DNA of 64,000 nt from Metabacillus sp. FJAT-52054. GTDB lineage: Bacteria > Bacillota > Bacilli > Bacillales > Bacillaceae. The translations under genes were made by a program, and so were the position numbers. Below are positions 44,397 to 52,585 of the stretch, one piece after another. Where the stretch lies: the NCBI RefSeq assembly GCF_037201815.1, contig NZ_CP147407.1:3728723-3792722 (forward strand), read 5' to 3'. Within the stretch, counting starts at the first letter, position 1. Each line of letters opens with the position of its first letter. A model generated the notes under the pieces. It was not told where the DNA came from. It worked only from the letters and a program-made list of their open reading frames with translations, and made no database searches.

Positions 44397-45386
44397 TTAC
44401 CTCATTCCTAAAACAAATGAGAGTTTATTACCAATCCAGGTATTTCTAGAAAAATTTCCAAATGTGTTAATGCTAATAACTACTATAAATAAAACTATAA
44501 TGGGTTTGATTAAAGGTACAATCCCAATACCTAATGTATTATTAATTATAATATTTGTTATACCGGCCACAGGCATATGGAGCAAATATATTGCAAATGA
44601 TTGTTTACCTATATATCTAACTAATGTGTTTGAAAAGGTTCTCCCAGCTATAATAACAATAATCATAGCACCGCTAAGTTCAATAAATAATGAAAAACTT
44701 GACCAATATGATCCTTCTTTAAGATAAATAGATAAACAGAGAAAACCCACAAACAGTAGTATAATTAACATAGAATATTTTCTACAAATGATATATATTT
44801 TAGTAATATTTGCTTTTTTAAAAAGTAAGATTCCTAATGAAAAAAACCCCAACCAATTAAACGGATTAATATAGGGTTGGATCATCCATAACTTATTTAA
44901 AGAGGTAAGAAAGACAGAAATAACTGTCATTAAGATGAATAGATACAAAAATATATTATATTCTTTGAGTTTAAATAGTACTAAATAAGAGACAATTAAC
45001 ATTGATAGATAGTACAAATATGTATCATAGCCAATTAAATATAAAAAAAGCTTCGTTAGTGTTAGAGGTTCACTTATAGTCCCTCCATACTGAGTCACAA
45101 GATATATTAAAGACCCACAAAATATCCAAGGAATAAAAACAACTTTTTTCTTTTTAAGAAAAAGAAAAAATGGTGGTTGTTTTTTCCCAAATAAATACCC
45201 TGATATGATAAAAAAAACTACTACACCTACAGTACCTATATTAGCTGACAACAAGCTAAAAAAGGGAACAGCCCCCTCTGGCGAACTTGATGTATGCGCA
45301 AAGATCACACTAATAATAGAGAACGCCTTCATAGAGTCTATACATTGTCTTTCTTCAAATGTATTTCTTTTTATATTAGCTCCCAT
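44397..45386 (-). CDS. Acyltransferase family 3 membrane protein
   Basis: 329 aa from the ATG at 45384-45386, chosen because GGGAG lies 4 bases upstream; an earlier ATG at 45413 has none. About ten membrane helices. CIDSMKAFSIISVIFAHTSS holds the family's early His, and FFIISGYLFGKKQPPFF follows. It is the second O-acyltransferase in the cluster. The start overlaps the end of capG by about 11 bases. Acyl group and target unknown. Confidence 0.85.
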   Translation of the reverse strand: MGANIKRNTFEERQCIDSMKAFSIISVIFAHTSSSPEGAVPFFSLLSANIGTVGVVVFFIISGYLFGKKQPPFFLFLKKKKVVFIPWIFCGSLIYLVTQYGGTISEPLTLTKLFLYLIGYDTYLYYLSMLIVSYLVLFKLKEYNIFLYLFILMTVISVFLTSLNKLWMIQPYINPFNWLGFFSLGILLFKKANITKIYIICRKYSMLIILLFVGFLCLSIYLKEGSYWSSFSLFIELSGAMIIVIIAGRTFSNTLVRYIGKQSFAIYLLHMPVAGITNIIINNTLGIGIVPLIKPIIVLFIVVISINTFGNFSRNTWIGNKLSFVLGMR

Positions 45387-46509
45387 TTTTCTCCCAAACG
45401 ACCCTTTTAACATAATCAGTATAGGACAATATTATTCTTAGTACTTTTTCTGACACGTTAGGCATACTATAATCCTCTACAAGTCTTATTGTGTCACTTT
45501 CCTGAGTTTGTAATATTTCCAATCCCTGTAAGATTCTTTCCTTCTTTAAACCTACCATCATAACTGTTGCTTCTTCCATTGCTTCTGGTCTCTCATGAGC
45601 CTGTCTAATATTTAGTGCACTAAAGCCTAGAATTGAAGACTCCTCACTTATCGTACCGCTATCACTAAGAACAGCTTTTGCTCTAATTTGAAGTTTATTG
45701 TAATCATTAAAACCTAAAGGTTTTACTGTTTTCACTAATGGTTTAAACACAATTCCTTTAGATTCAATCATATTTTTAGTCCTAGGATGAGTACTTACTA
45801 TTACAGGTATATTGAATTTCTCAGCGATAGTATTTAAGCTATCCACTAAATCTAAGAAATTGGTTTCTGAACTTATATTTTCTTCTCTATGGGCTGATAC
45901 TACAAAGTATTCTCCTTCTTCTAAGTCCAATCTCTCTAAGATGTCTGAACTCTCTATTTCATCTTTTTTAGAATTAAGAACCTCGAACATCGGACTTCCA
46001 GTTTTAATAATTCGATCTGAAGGAAAACCCTCCCTAAGAAGATATTCTCTGGCTATATCACTGTAAGTTAAATTAATATCAGCTGTATGGTCAACTATTT
46101 TGCGATTGGTTTCTTCCGGCACCCTTTGGTCAAAACATCTATTGCCTGCTTCCATATGAAAAATCGGGATATGCCTTCTTTTAGCTGCAATTGTAGTTAA
46201 ACAGCTGTTTGTATCACCAAGAACCAAAAAAGCATCTGGTTTTACCTCTTCCAAAATCGGATCAATTTTAATCAAAATATTACCAATAGTTTCTACAGCT
46301 GTTCCCGTAGCTGCATTAAGAAAAAAATCTGGTTTCTTTAAATTAAAATCTTTAAAAAAGACTTCATTTAATTCATAATCATAATTTTGTCCCGTATGAA
46401 CAAGGGTATGTTCAATTGCATTTGATTCTACTAATTTATTAATAACTGCTGACAACCTAATAATTTCAGGTCTAGTACCAACGACTGTCATAACTTTTAG
46501 TTTCTTCAT
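45376..46509 (-). CDS. capG: UDP-N-acetylglucosamine 2-epimerase type enzyme, CapG/FnlC
   Basis: 377 aa. TVVGTRPEIIRLSAVI, VHTGQNYDYELNEVFF, LVLGDTNSCL, HMEAGNRCFDQRVPEETNRK and VLSDSGTISEESSILGF are the blocks of the WecB family. In the order CapE-CapF-CapG, this member catalyses the last step, 2-epimerisation giving UDP-N-acetyl-L-fucosamine. The ENR and CFDQRVPEE variant (rather than GLRT) fits FnlC/CapG. Only 3 bases separate it from capF. Confidence 0.88.
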   Translation of the reverse strand: MKKLKVMTVVGTRPEIIRLSAVINKLVESNAIEHTLVHTGQNYDYELNEVFFKDFNLKKPDFFLNAATGTAVETIGNILIKIDPILEEVKPDAFLVLGDTNSCLTTIAAKRRHIPIFHMEAGNRCFDQRVPEETNRKIVDHTADINLTYSDIAREYLLREGFPSDRIIKTGSPMFEVLNSKKDEIESSDILERLDLEEGEYFVVSAHREENISSETNFLDLVDSLNTIAEKFNIPVIVSTHPRTKNMIESKGIVFKPLVKTVKPLGFNDYNKLQIRAKAVLSDSGTISEESSILGFSALNIRQAHERPEAMEEATVMMVGLKKERILQGLEILQTQESDTIRLVEDYSMPNVSEKVLRIILSYTDYVKRVVWEKNGS

Positions 46510-46512
46510 AAT

Positions 46513-47622
46513 TTATACCTCCACGAAATAAGTGTCCGGCTTTTCTGGATCGAAACATTCATTTGCCCACATTACTGTTACCAAGTCGTTTTCCCCTACG
46601 TTTACAATTGAATGTGTATACCCAGTTGGAATATCTACGACGCGTAAGCTTTCCCCATTTACTTTATATTCTATAAATTCATCAGAATCTATTTTTCTAA
46701 AGCGAATTAAGCCTTCCCCACTAACAACTAAAAATTTCTCATTTTTAGTATGATGCCAATGATTTCCCTTCGTTATCCCTGGCTTTGATACATTTACAGA
46801 AACTTGTCCTCTTTCAGGTGTTCTCAAAAACTCTGTAAAAGAACCTCTATGGTCGGAATTCATTGTAAGATCATAAGAAAACTGATCTTCTGGTAAAAAG
46901 CTTAAGTAAGTACTATATAGTTTTTTAGTTAAAGCATCCTCCATATTCGGGAGACTTAAATTTGTTCTGCTTTCTTTAAAACTCTTTATAAGGTCCGCTA
47001 AATCTCCAAGTTTAATATTATGTGTTACAGGTACCACACAGAAATCATCTTGAACAGTTGGCCTTCCTTCTAGAGCTTTAATAAATTCTTCTAACACATC
47101 GTCTATATAGCATAGATTAAGATCTGCATCTGGATTATTTATCTGAACATCGATTTCTCTAGCTATGTTATTACAGAATGTAGCCACCACTGTGTTGTAG
47201 TTTGGTTTACTCCACTTGCCAAATAAATTAGGAAGTCGATATACATAAACTTTTGCATCAGTTTCATAATAATGATTAAATAATAAATCCTCCCCTGCTT
47301 TTTTACTTCTTCCGTAAGGGTTATCTATTTCTGCTTGTATAGAAGAAGTAATAAGAACTGGGGCTATGTTACGATGTTTCTTTAATAATCCAAGCAATTG
47401 AGAAGTAAACCCGAAATTTCCTTCCATAAATTCACTTTCTTCTTTTGGTCTGTTTACTCCAGCTAAATGAAAGACAAAATCACATTCTTTGGTATATACT
47501 TCTAATAGCGAAGGATCACTTTCTTTAGTATACGGAAATACATCATTATATCCTTTATTTTTAAGCTCTGCGATAAGGTTTTTTCCTACAAATCCATTTG
47601 CACCTGTTACAAGAATCTTCAT
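46513..47622 (-). CDS. capF: CapF, bifunctional epimerase/reductase of UDP-L-FucNAc synthesis
   Basis: 369 aa. N-terminal SDR domain with GANGFVGKNLIAEL and a YGRSKKAGED catalytic Tyr-x3-Lys (about 105-114). The C-terminal ~115 residues are a cupin (HRGSFTEFLRTPERGQVSVN, KGNHWHHTKNEKFLVV with metal-binding His residues). This fusion is diagnostic for CapF/FnlB (S. aureus Cap5F), which epimerises at C3 in the cupin and reduces C4 in the SDR part. It lies between capE and capG. Confidence 0.93.
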   Translation of the reverse strand: MKILVTGANGFVGKNLIAELKNKGYNDVFPYTKESDPSLLEVYTKECDFVFHLAGVNRPKEESEFMEGNFGFTSQLLGLLKKHRNIAPVLITSSIQAEIDNPYGRSKKAGEDLLFNHYYETDAKVYVYRLPNLFGKWSKPNYNTVVATFCNNIAREIDVQINNPDADLNLCYIDDVLEEFIKALEGRPTVQDDFCVVPVTHNIKLGDLADLIKSFKESRTNLSLPNMEDALTKKLYSTYLSFLPEDQFSYDLTMNSDHRGSFTEFLRTPERGQVSVNVSKPGITKGNHWHHTKNEKFLVVSGEGLIRFRKIDSDEFIEYKVNGESLRVVDIPTGYTHSIVNVGENDLVTVMWANECFDPEKPDTYFVEV

Positions 47623-47635
47623 AAGAGTCTCCTTT

Positions 47636-48673
47636 TTATCTCGTTACTTCGGCTCTGTTCTTCCATTCATTTAGTTCTTTTTGAACATAATTTAATTCTA
47701 ATAATTTCCCTTTAATTTCTTCAATGGTAAGAATCTGTGTATTATCAGAATTATATTCCTCTACAGACGTAAGCTTTTTATCTCCTTCTGCAAAATACTT
47801 TTCATAGTTAAGCTCTCTTCGATCAGCAGGCACTCTATAGAAACCTGGTAAATCCTCTGCCTTTACATACTCCTCTTTAGTGAGTAGGGTCTCATATCTT
47901 TTTTCACCATGTCTTGTACCGATAATCTTTATCTCATTATCTGCATTAAATAATTCTTTAACAGCTTGGGCCAGATCAATAATTGTACTAGCTGGAGACT
48001 TTTGAACCATAACATCTCCTGCATCCGCATTTTGAAATGCAAAGACAACTAGCTCCACTGCTTCTTCTAAGCTCATAAGGAATCTTGTCATATCAGGGTC
48101 TGTTACAGTTAAGGGTTGTCCACTCTTAATTTGTTCAATAAATAATGGGATAACGGACCCCCGTGAAGCCATTACATTCCCATATCTAGTACCACAAATT
48201 AAAGTTCTATCTGGTTCAACAGTTTTTGACTTTGCAACTAACACTTTCTCCATCATTGCTTTAGAAATGCCCATTGCATTTATTGGATAGGCTGCTTTAT
48301 CTGTAGAGAGACAAATTACTTTTTTGACCCCATACTCAATAGCAGCAGTTAACACATTATCAGTGCCCAATACGTTAGTTTTTACGGCTTCTAGAGGAAA
48401 GAACTCGCATGATGGAACCTGTTTTAATGCTGCAGCATGAAAAATATAATCAACACCATGCATAGCATTTTTCACACTAGCCAAGTCTCTAACGTCACCT
48501 ATATAAAACTTTAGCTTTTCATTTTTATAGCGTTTTCTCATATCATCTTGCTTCTTTTCATCCCGGGAAAAAATACGAATTTCTTTTACATCTGTGTCTA
48601 GGAATCTTTCCATTACGGCATTACCGAAAGAGCCTGTACCACCCGTTATTAATAGAGTTTTATTTTTGAACAT
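47636..48673 (-). CDS. capE: CapE, UDP-GlcNAc 4,6-dehydratase/5-epimerase
   Basis: 345 aa SDR enzyme: TGGTGSFGNAVMERF nucleotide-binding start, FHAAALKQVPSCEFFP, LSTDKAAYPINAMGISKAMM. As in CapE/FlaA1 relatives, Met replaces the usual catalytic Tyr (MGISK). It makes the first keto intermediate from UDP-GlcNAc for UDP-L-FucNAc. Gene order capE-capF-capG on the minus strand is complete. Confidence 0.92.
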   Translation of the reverse strand: MFKNKTLLITGGTGSFGNAVMERFLDTDVKEIRIFSRDEKKQDDMRKRYKNEKLKFYIGDVRDLASVKNAMHGVDYIFHAAALKQVPSCEFFPLEAVKTNVLGTDNVLTAAIEYGVKKVICLSTDKAAYPINAMGISKAMMEKVLVAKSKTVEPDRTLICGTRYGNVMASRGSVIPLFIEQIKSGQPLTVTDPDMTRFLMSLEEAVELVVFAFQNADAGDVMVQKSPASTIIDLAQAVKELFNADNEIKIIGTRHGEKRYETLLTKEEYVKAEDLPGFYRVPADRRELNYEKYFAEGDKKLTSVEEYNSDNTQILTIEEIKGKLLELNYVQKELNEWKNRAEVTR

Positions 48674-48678
48674 ATATT

Positions 48679-49905
48679 TTACCTTCTCTCATTTTTTTTA
48701 AAATGACTCATTATAATTTCGTACGAATGCTTGCTGGTATAATTTTCTTCTAAATACTTTCTAGCATTAGCACCCATTTGTTTTCTTACTTCTTTACTAC
48801 ATAGCTGTTCAACATTTTTGTTAAAGTGTGTAACATTGTTGCTTTCACACCAAAGACCAAAGTTGTTTTGTTCAATAACTTGACCTATATCAGTGTTTAC
48901 ATCCGTAGCTGCTAACACTGGCATTGACGCTTGCATATAAGAAAGTAGCCTTGATGGGAAATTTGGTATTGTAAAGCGTTTATCTAAGAAAATCAGCCCA
49001 ACATCACATGTATTTGCAAGAATTTCATAATCCTCTTTGGGTAGATGAGAAAATATCTGAGCATTCTTGAGGTTGTCAATATTAAAAAACTCGTTCAGCT
49101 TATCAAATTCAGTTCCTGAACCAGCTATTATAAAATGAACCTGACTATTATCTTTGTTTGACTTTAAACACTCTTTTAAGAAGTCAATACCTTGGGGTTT
49201 ACCAAGGTTCCCACCATAGATAAACACAGTACAATCAAGTGGAATCTTATACTTCTCCTTTATTATCCTTATCTTTTGTTGATCCCTCTTTAGTTCTCTA
49301 GGCTCTATACTGTTGGGGCATACTTCCACTGTGTCAGAAGAGATTTCAGGATTTTGTCTTAATAAAAATTCCACATTTGCTTGGGACATACATCCAATGT
49401 AATCAGAGAGTTCATATAATTTTTTTTCCTTGGATTTAAAGTATTTATATATTAAACTTCCGATCCCAGTTTTCCGCATCATTCCAAGATCCACAGCATT
49501 CTGTGGGAATATATCTTTTAATAATAGATAAGTAACGGCACTATCCCTTTTCTTCACATACTCAATAGCCTTATGTAAAGTTATTGGAGGTGTTGTATAA
49601 ATCACTAAATCAAATGCTACATTGGAAAAATAAACTTCTATTCCCCTCTTAAATTTTGACTCGAGAGTGAGAGTCGAAATCCCTTTTTCTATAACATTAG
49701 TCTTTTGTGTATTACCTATCTGTAATTTTAGTATTTTGTAGTTTTCACTATCGATTAATTTTGTAGGTTGTTTTTTTCTCTTCTCAGTTGGTGAAATAAT
49801 GTACACTTTATGGTTATCTTTTATAAACTCTCTCATCAGGTCTGTATATATACCACTTTCATCAAGTGTAGAAAAATCTAAAAGGGTTAAAAATAGGATA
49901 TTCAC
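48679..49905 (-). CDS. Family 4 glycosyltransferase (WbuB-like, probable L-FucNAc transferase)
   Basis: 408 aa. It begins MNILFLTLLDFSTLDESGIY, resembling WbuB-type enzymes. C-terminal blocks FIYGGNLGKPQGIDFLKECL, FIIAGSGTEFDKL, VGLIFLDKRFTIPNFPSRLL SYM-type end. WbuB-type genes are regularly located beside capE-F-G/fnlABC and transfer L-FucNAc, as here (5 bases from capE). Specificity is inferred from context. Confidence 0.82.
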   Translation of the reverse strand: MNILFLTLLDFSTLDESGIYTDLMREFIKDNHKVYIISPTEKRKKQPTKLIDSENYKILKLQIGNTQKTNVIEKGISTLTLESKFKRGIEVYFSNVAFDLVIYTTPPITLHKAIEYVKKRDSAVTYLLLKDIFPQNAVDLGMMRKTGIGSLIYKYFKSKEKKLYELSDYIGCMSQANVEFLLRQNPEISSDTVEVCPNSIEPRELKRDQQKIRIIKEKYKIPLDCTVFIYGGNLGKPQGIDFLKECLKSNKDNSQVHFIIAGSGTEFDKLNEFFNIDNLKNAQIFSHLPKEDYEILANTCDVGLIFLDKRFTIPNFPSRLLSYMQASMPVLAATDVNTDIGQVIEQNNFGLWCESNNVTHFNKNVEQLCSKEVRKQMGANARKYLEENYTSKHSYEIIMSHFKKNERR

Positions 49906-49907
49906 AA

Positions 49908-50525
49908 CTAAACTCTCCTAACTGGAACACCAACATAAACTCCGGCTTCAGTTACATCTTTAATCACAACAGCACCAGCACCCATTGTACATCCACCTGT
50001 GATACTTACATTATTGCTAACTACACTTCCAATTCCTAACCATGACCCTTGCCCAACTGTAACTGATCCAGCTAAATGAACTCCAGGTGATAAGTGAACA
50101 AAATTTGCAATATAATTATCATGATCTATTGTAGATGCAGTATTAATAATGCACCCTTTCCCTATAATGCTGCCGCAGTTGATAATCGTCCTAGCCATAA
50201 CCACTGTCCCAATTCCTAAATTCACTTGTGACCCTATAATTGCATCCGGATGAATCAATGATGGAATACTGGCTCCTGACGCTTCCAGCTTTTCATGAAC
50301 ACTTTGTCTCAGAACATTATTGCCAATCCCAACAAAAATATCGCAATCATTTATATGTAAAGATACTTCTTCTGATGTACCAATAACTTCCAAACCCATT
50401 GATGTAGTGATATTTTTGTTATCATCTATAAATGCTACGTTCTGCCATTTGTTCATTCTTAATGCAATGTCTGCAACTACTTTTCCGTGTCCACTAGCAC
50501 CAATAATCAAAAGTTTGTTTTTCAT
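49908..50525 (-). CDS. PglD/NeuD-family acetyltransferase
   Basis: 205 aa. N-terminal Rossmann-like part KNKLLIIGASGHGKVVADIA, then left-handed beta-helix hexapeptide repeats (about 85-195) with STIDHDNYI carrying the likely catalytic His. Family members N-acetylate the 4-amino sugar made by a PglE-type aminotransferase. With the 4,6-dehydratase (52586) and aminotransferase (51166) in this cluster, the expected product is UDP-N,N'-diacetylbacillosamine. Overlaps the sugar transferase gene by 4 bases. Confidence 0.85.
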   Translation of the reverse strand: MKNKLLIIGASGHGKVVADIALRMNKWQNVAFIDDNKNITTSMGLEVIGTSEEVSLHINDCDIFVGIGNNVLRQSVHEKLEASGASIPSLIHPDAIIGSQVNLGIGTVVMARTIINCGSIIGKGCIINTASTIDHDNYIANFVHLSPGVHLAGSVTVGQGSWLGIGSVVSNNVSITGGCTMGAGAVVIKDVTEAGVYVGVPVRRV

Positions 50526-51178
50526 AGTTTCATTCTTTCTTGTTTAGTTCCTTTGAAAGGCTCAATAGTTGCTGCAGTTCCTGAATTAATACCTTCTCTA
50601 ACAAAGACCTTTTTGACGGTTAAAAAGATGACTTTCCAATCTTCAATAAAACTTATATTGTCTACATACTCAACATCGAGATTGAATTTATCCTCCCAGC
50701 TAATTGCATTTCTGCCATTAACCTGTGCCAAACCAGATAACCCTGGTCTGACTTCATGACGTCTTTTTTGATGAGTGCTATACAGCTGTAAATATTGCAC
50801 CAACAGTGGTCTGGGGCCGATAATCGACATATCTCCCTTCAAAATATTAAAAAGCTCCGGGAGCTCATCAAGAGAGGTAGAACGCAAGAATTTGCCGAAC
50901 TCGGTCAACCTAATATGATCAGGGAGTAAATTTCCATGTCCGTCTCTCTCGTCCGTCATAGTCCTAAATTTATACATCTTGAAAATATTCTCATTTAATC
51001 CAGGTCGTTTTTGCTTGAATAATACAGGACTACCTAACTTGGTTCTTACTAGCACAGCAACAATTAGAAACAGGGGACTAAGAACAATTATCGCGATTAA
51101 AGAAAGGATGAAATCCATCGGTCTTTTTACAAACCGTCTATAAATAGCACCTTGAAAATTCTTCATTATTTTAACCAC
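50522..51178 (-). CDS. Initiating phosphoglycosyl transferase (PglC-like)
   Basis: 218 aa monotopic enzyme: basic start, re-entrant hydrophobic segment (FILSLIAIIVLSPLFLIVAV), FKQKRPGLNENIFKMYKFRT, STSLDELPELFNILKGDMS and GPRPLLVQY, the full bacterial sugar transferase signature including the catalytic Asp-Glu pair. It loads the first sugar phosphate on undecaprenyl phosphate, probably diNAc-bacillosamine given its neighbours. The start may be GTG 51178 or ATG 51166; it overlaps the aminotransferase gene. Confidence 0.92.
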   Translation of the reverse strand: MVKIMKNFQGAIYRRFVKRPMDFILSLIAIIVLSPLFLIVAVLVRTKLGSPVLFKQKRPGLNENIFKMYKFRTMTDERDGHGNLLPDHIRLTEFGKFLRSTSLDELPELFNILKGDMSIIGPRPLLVQYLQLYSTHQKRRHEVRPGLSGLAQVNGRNAISWEDKFNLDVEYVDNISFIEDWKVIFLTVKKVFVREGINSGTAATIEPFKGTKQERMKL

Positions 51179-52296
51179 AATCCTTTAATGATTTTAACGA
51201 CTCTTTCTAAGTCTTCTTCTGTCATCTTCGTATCAGACGGCAAACATACACCATTTTCAAACAACGCCCGAGATACATCCGTCCCGACAAAATCATACTT
51301 TTCAAAGAATGGCTGCATATGCATTGGTTTCCATACTGGTCTCGACTCAATGTTTTCAGCTTCCAATGCTTCAAATAAATCTATAGGCCTTACCTTACCA
51401 GACAACGTTATCGAGCTTAGCCAATAATTTGGTGCATCCCATTCATTGTTAGGCATGAACTCAATGCCTTCCAGCCCGGTTAGCTCTTTTTTATAAAACT
51501 GGTAAATGGCGTTCTTTTTGGCTACTCTCTGATCTAATACTTTAAGCTGCCCTCTTCCGATCCCGGCAGCCACATTACTCATCCGGTAATTAAACCCTAA
51601 TTCGCTATGTTGATAGTGCCTTGCTTGATCTCGGGATTGAGTGGCCCAAAATTTCGCTTTAGCAATTCTCTCTTCATCATTAGAAACAAGCATTCCACCA
51701 CCGGAAGTAGTGATAATCTTGTTTCCATTAAAAGAGAAAATGCCATAGTCACCGAAAGTTCCTGTATGCTTACCTTTATAGTAAGTACCAAGAGACTCCG
51801 CAGCATCTTCAATTATTACTACATTATGTTTCTTGCAAATGTCCATAATTTTTTCCATATCTGCAGATAAGCCATATAAATGAACGACTATCACTGCCTT
51901 TACTTCTGGATACTTTTCAAAAGCTTCGTCTAATGCTTTTGGGCTCATATTCCAAGTTTCATAATCACTATCTATAAACACAGGAATAGCATTTTGATAG
52001 ATAATTGGATTTGCAGTAGCAGAAAAAGTAAGTGTTGGACAGAATACAATATCTCCTTCACCGACTCCAGCTGCTTTTAGAGCAAGATGGATAGCAGCTG
52101 TTCCTGACGACAGTGCTGCTGCAGCTTTAGAACCAACCATTTCAGCAAGCTCTCGTTCAAATCCATTTACGTTTTCACCGAGGGGTGCAATCCAGTTCGT
52201 ATCAAAAGCTTCTTTTATATATTGCATTTCATAACCTTCTTCACTCATATGAGGTGAAGAAAGGAATATTCTTTCTTTTACTTTTGTCGATTCCAT
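51166..52296 (-). CDS. DegT/DnrJ/EryC1-family PLP aminotransferase (PglE-like)
   Basis: 376 aa. IFLSSPHMSEEGYEMQYIKE start, ALSSGTAAIHLALKAAGVGE, VEDAAESLG-type region (VIIEDAAESLGTYYKGKHTG) and GIFSFNGNKIITTSGGGML with the PLP-binding Lys. Converts the 4-keto sugar from the membrane dehydratase to a 4-amino sugar. First gene after a 289-base gap and hairpin downstream of the dehydratase gene. PglE role is inferred from the neighbouring PglD-, PglC- and PglF-type genes. Confidence 0.9.
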   Translation of the reverse strand: MESTKVKERIFLSSPHMSEEGYEMQYIKEAFDTNWIAPLGENVNGFERELAEMVGSKAAAALSSGTAAIHLALKAAGVGEGDIVFCPTLTFSATANPIIYQNAIPVFIDSDYETWNMSPKALDEAFEKYPEVKAVIVVHLYGLSADMEKIMDICKKHNVVIIEDAAESLGTYYKGKHTGTFGDYGIFSFNGNKIITTSGGGMLVSNDEERIAKAKFWATQSRDQARHYQHSELGFNYRMSNVAAGIGRGQLKVLDQRVAKKNAIYQFYKKELTGLEGIEFMPNNEWDAPNYWLSSITLSGKVRPIDLFEALEAENIESRPVWKPMHMQPFFEKYDFVGTDVSRALFENGVCLPSDTKMTEEDLERVVKIIKGLWLK

Positions 52297-52585
52297 CTTT
52301 TCGACTTCCTTTCTTAGTTGAGTAATAATTTAGTAGATTAGGACTTAATTGGAGTATAAAGTATTTCCAACCAACTACTAGCCCACTAAATTAAATCTGC
52401 TTTTAACATTAACTAAAAATTAGATTAACTTTATTTTCCTGCTTGTTCTTTTACACTGGAAGAAGGGTAAAAGGATCCTTACCTTTATTAAAGTATAGGA
52501 TCCTTTCAGGTTTCATTATTCATTTGGATTTAATCTTCACTTTAGATGACTATTCATTACCCTCCCGTGGGGAATGCAAGTAGTC
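52297..52585. other. Intergenic region between the dehydratase and aminotransferase genes
   Basis: 289 bases without a gene, containing one hairpin (52469-52506). A promoter for the downstream genes may lie at 52320-52460 but no clear box was found. Confidence 0.35.
52469..52506 (-). terminator. Hairpin between dehydratase gene and capsule genes, possible attenuator
   Basis: AAAGGATCCT / AGGATCCTTT, 10-bp perfect stem with a 17-base loop, followed on the minus strand by only TTTT before ACCC. Likely a weak terminator that sets the ratio between the upstream regulatory genes and the sugar genes. Confidence 0.55.
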
